Assembly: GCF_000346465.2 (NCBI RefSeq)
Contig: NC_034016.1
Coordinates: forward strand, 9,562,027-9,626,026
Direction: 5' to 3'
Length of the DNA: 64,000 nt
Source: Prunus persica
Lineage: Eukaryota; Streptophyta; Magnoliopsida; Rosales; Rosaceae
The translations under genes were made by a program, and so were the position numbers. Under the pieces are notes generated by a model. That model saw nothing but the letters and a program-made list of their open reading frames with translations, made no database searches and was not told the origin of the DNA. Of this stretch, positions 60,881-64,000 are shown in pieces. Each line of letters begins with the position of its first letter. Within the stretch, counting starts at the first letter, position 1.

Positions 60881-63800
60881 ATGGACTCGGCGGCAAAGGA
60901 TGAGCAACCTGCTCACGTCAAACACTTGGCGGCATTTCTCATCCGCCACCACTCTGACCAGCTTCACTCCATGGCTCTTTCCCAAGACCCGAAGCTTCAT
61001 TTCCCTCTCTACGTCAAGTACATCAAACCCTCATCAAAACCCATTTTACTTTTTTATCTTTTTTCTTTTTCAATGGTTTGCATTGCATCTTTCACTCGCT
61101 GACTCTTTAAGCTATCTTTCTCTATCTCTCACTTTGTGTGTGTGTATATATATCTTAGTTTTGCAGAGCTCATGGATGACGATCCTCCGCTTTCACACCT
61201 CGTCTTCTCTCAACCCACCGAGTACTTGCGGCTTTTCGACGAGGCGGCTGTTTGGGCTCATGTATGTATTCAAATTGTGTGCTTAATTACAATTGTAGTC
61301 TTAATTTGTTGAACTGAGCTTGTTGAAATGATGAATTTTGATTTGAGTATGTGTGGTATTCTGTGTAGAAAGTCATATTGGGGGATTTGAATGGTTCCAA
61401 TAAAGGGATAAAGAAAGAATTCATTCATGTTCGTATCAATATCAGCGGTTCACCACTTGAATGCCCTGGTTTGCTTCTGTTTAAGCTCTTAAAAATTATT
61501 TGGAGCCATTTCTTTCAACTGGGTATTCTTAATTTTGTTATAAACTGTTGGTTGATGTGTGTGTTACGTAGAGACTTTTCCGAGCATTGGGCGTGTGAGA
61601 GTCAAGCATCGTGGGATTCTGCTCACTCTCAAAGGGACAGTAATTCGATCTGGAGCAATCAAGATGTATGAAGGAGAGAGGAAGTATATGTGTCAGAAAT
61701 GCAAGCACGAGTGAGTTTTTTTTTCTCTCCTCAACTATTACACACATACTATGTTTGTGGAAAGAAAGAAACATCTGGATATATTAAAAATTCTTGTGCT
61801 TAAAGAAATATAATGTTCATAAATTTGGTTCATTTCATTCTAAATCTTGACTAGCTATGTTAGCATCCTTGCTGCTCAATATGTTTTGAGAGCATGAATA
61901 ACCTAGCTCAGTGCTATTGTAATGTAATTTACCAATTACAGTAAAACTGTCTATAAAAGTAAATTCTGCATCTGATCAGCAGTTTTTCTTGGAATAATTT
62001 CAGAATGAAAGATAGGTACTAAATATGATATTCTTTTACTATTTCATGTGGTATATTGAATCTTTTTCTTTGAGAACAAATTTTTAGTTTACTGGAATTA
62101 TAGATGTAGCACATATGCAGATATTATTCCAGTATATATTGGAATAAACTCCTCTTTGCGTTGAGTTAAGTTAACTTTGTTTATCTGCAGATTCCTGGTT
62201 TATCCTGAGCTGGAATCGAGAAACTCCATAAAACTGCCATCATATTGCCCCTCCCAGGTTATTTACTTCAGCTCAGAACTAAGAATATTATTTGCTATTC
62301 ATTGTTTGGAAAGTCCAAAGGCAACATTTAGATTAGCATTAGCAACTATCAGAAGAGGTCATGTGGGTACATGTAAAACATTAAAAAGTCTTTAGATTTT
62401 TTAAAGTAGGATCATAGTCATCTAGATCTTTGATTTTGGTTTTTTTTGGACTTCTTGTAGTTTGCAATTATACTTGGGCTTTAGCTTAAGTAGTACATGA
62501 TGGGTTTGATTGGGGTTGGTCGTTGGTTTCAATCATGCTAAGAATGAAGAGAGAATAACACTTTAATTTTGAAGATTGACACTGTGTGTGGATTCAGATG
62601 TTTAATAGGAAACTTAGTGTTTTATTTTACTTATTGTTTGCATTTTTTACTAGTCACGTCTCTTCTGAATTCTGATATAATTATGCTTTTGGAGTTTTGG
62701 CATCTGATCTGATTTTCCCAATGACAGAGGTCTAAACCCTGTGAAGGCACAAAGTTCGGGCATTTAGAAGGTTCTATTACATGCCATGATTATCAGGAAA
62801 TTAAAATCCAGGAGAGCACACATGTACTGGGTGTTGGGGCAATTCCTCGCTCAATTCCTGTCATTCTAAAGGACGATCTTGTTGATATTGTTAAAGCTGG
62901 AGGTACTACATTCTGGGATCTCTGCTTTCTTTTCTTCTTTTCTTTTTGTTTTTAATAATTTACCTCCTGATATTACGTATTCCAAAGTGAAACTTAATTT
63001 CAATTTGAAAATTATCCCAGTTTTATTAATTGGAAATAAGTAATTATACATTTTTGTCAAAACATACTTTTAGTCCCTGTATTTTGCTTAGGAATTTTCA
63101 ATTTCAACCCCGTCTAATGCACAATCATACCCTTGTAATTTGGTTGCAATAAAGCCCAAATCTCAAAAAGTGATCACTTTTTCATGTTTTTAAAGGGATT
63201 GGAGTGGGAATTTGACATTTTAAGTGCAACAATAACCACCTGATGGTACAAAAAATTCAAAATCCTTTGCCAAATCCCTTAGAATAATACACATGACAAA
63301 CTGGTAATCTTTTGGGCTTGATTGCAACCTATTGAAACTACAAGGGCGTTATTGTCCATTTTTAAACTACAGGGTCGAAACCAAAAATGCTAGCAAACTA
63401 CAGGGACCCAAAGTGTATTTTGGCCTACATTTTTGGATAATACAAGAATGTGCTTGTTTTCAAGTTTCTTTCAGTGTAAACCATTTAAGATTACCATATA
63501 TTGTTTTGCCTTTTAAAATATTAAAACAAAGCTCAATTATGGTTTACTTAAAGATGAACTTCATGGAAACTTAGCATTTTAAAAGGGTGTTGCATAAAGA
63601 AAATTCTTAACTTTGTACTAGAGAACTACAAGAAAAGAGGTGTGCTATCTCGAAGATGAAGCTGTTGTATATTTGCTCTTGAGTCTCTTTGTACTTATTT
63701 TGTATTTCTTCTTTCTCTGTTATTTCCTCTTGGATAAATGTTGTTTTATTTGGTTGTACCTGAAAAATCCTTGACTGTAAGATGGCTAATAACTAAGCCA

Positions 63801-64000
63801 TTTTACAAAATCTATGAGAAAACCATAAATCTTCACACTTTTATGGTCAAGTAATTTTCTTAAGTAATCATTTGGACTTGGGTGGCCAGATGTCAATAAA
63901 ATTATTCTCTATCAATTCTCACTAATTTTAGATAAAGATCATAGATATCTGTTTGCTCCAACTAGGAAACTCTGCTTGGTTGCTTAGCAACTTGAGCTCT
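60881..64000 (+). CDS. MCM9: MCM9 (probable DNA helicase), 5' part, continues beyond the window
   Basis: Six exons, 60881-61017, 61159-61261, 61369-61468, 61572-61710, 62191-62257 and 62728-62902, all with GT-AG borders and agreeing phases, encode about 240 residues. Translation starts MDSAAKDEQPAHVKHLAAFL. MCM8-MCM9 act in homologous-recombination repair and meiotic crossover control, apart from MCM2-7. The N-terminal OB region includes LYVNFAELMDDDPP, FDEAAVWAH, GTVIRSGAIKMYEGERKYM, a zinc-finger pattern CQKC...C...C, DYQEIKIQE and VGAIPRSIPVILKDDLVD, which fit MCM9. The AAA+ ATPase motifs lie beyond the window. The second exon starts at 61159 rather than nine bases later, because only that gives YVNFAELM. 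The sixth intron, open to the end, carries a MITE. Confidence 0.88.
63056..63425. mobile_element. Mutator-type MITE (370 bp) in an MCM9 intron
   Basis: A perfect 9-bp target duplication TACATTTTT flanks it (63047-63055 and 63426-63434). The left end reads GTCAAAACATACTTTTAGTCCCTG, and the reverse complement of the right end GGCCAAAATACACTTTGGGTCCCTG. The TIRs continue with TTTTGGTTTCGACCC-type similarity. It has no coding capacity, and as an intron insert it need not disturb the protein. Confidence 0.85.
63435..64000 (+). other. rest of MCM9 intron six
   Basis: No acceptor or next exon of MCM9 was recognised up to the window end. AT-rich intron sequence. Confidence 0.4.

Noticed and set aside
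60738..61286. 182-residue frame at the MCM9 start
   Set aside because: It reads through exon one, intron one and exon two in the wrong frame; the spliced MCM9 model explains the coding sequence.

Overview
The window looks like nuclear DNA of a flowering plant, most likely a woody eudicot. Genes have short introns with GT-AG borders, and housekeeping proteins of plant type (14-3-3, GAR1, SF3B1, MCM9) are separated by long AT-rich stretches full of plant retrotransposons, hAT elements and MITEs. The gene set and repeat style would fit Rosaceae, but that is inference. Two runs of exactly 100 N (16357-16456 and 25313-25412) are scaffold gaps.

Gene-bearing parts: 1-953 holds the last exons of a plus-strand membrane protein (probably a UbiA-type prenyltransferase). 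1853-2092 is a truncated F-box gene. 3449-5746 is a complete four-exon 14-3-3 gene. 7139-9151 (minus) is a complete four-exon GAR1 gene for the H/ACA snoRNP. 18668-19054 (minus) encodes a small 93-residue protein with an intron in its 5' leader. 31767-35573 (minus) is a single-exon SF3B1, the U2 snRNP scaffold. 49665-50035 is a possible tiny two-exon gene. 57810-58788 (minus) is a damaged gene whose last exon runs into a solo LTR. 60881 to the end is the 5' part of MCM9. The intact genes are housekeeping functions (signalling, rRNA pseudouridylation, splicing, DNA repair) and do not form a shared pathway.

Mobile DNA fills most of the rest. 10980-13111 is a solo LTR split by a small hAT element with a clean 8-bp target duplication. 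13853-17446 contains two diverged copies of one LTR-type repeat in head-to-head orientation around a gap. 21568-26045 is a young non-autonomous LTR element (LTRs differ only by one CT unit, target duplication ATCAT). 26637-29112 is a long terminal-inverted-repeat element with a second inverted-repeat element and a TA-rich microsatellite block inside it. 37812-43122 is a Ty3/gypsy element (TSD TGGTG) and 43352-47621 a Ty1/copia element on the minus strand (TSD TCTTC); both are decayed. 51978-55130 is a hAT element with a broken transposase, flanked by oppositely oriented copia LTR relics. Several MITEs and a foldback element complete the list.

The most unusual object is the non-autonomous LTR element at 21568-26045. 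It carries what appears to be a captured first-exon fragment of a tyrosine aminotransferase gene, three tandem 30-bp repeats, an array of ten roughly 26-nt hairpins with compensatory stem changes whose loops are complementary to a motif in the spacers, two further long duplications, and four copies of a copia-like 3' motif, two of them preceded by purine-rich, PPT-like tracts. It has no usable gag or pol. All splice models and identities here come from reading by eye, without alignment or database search.
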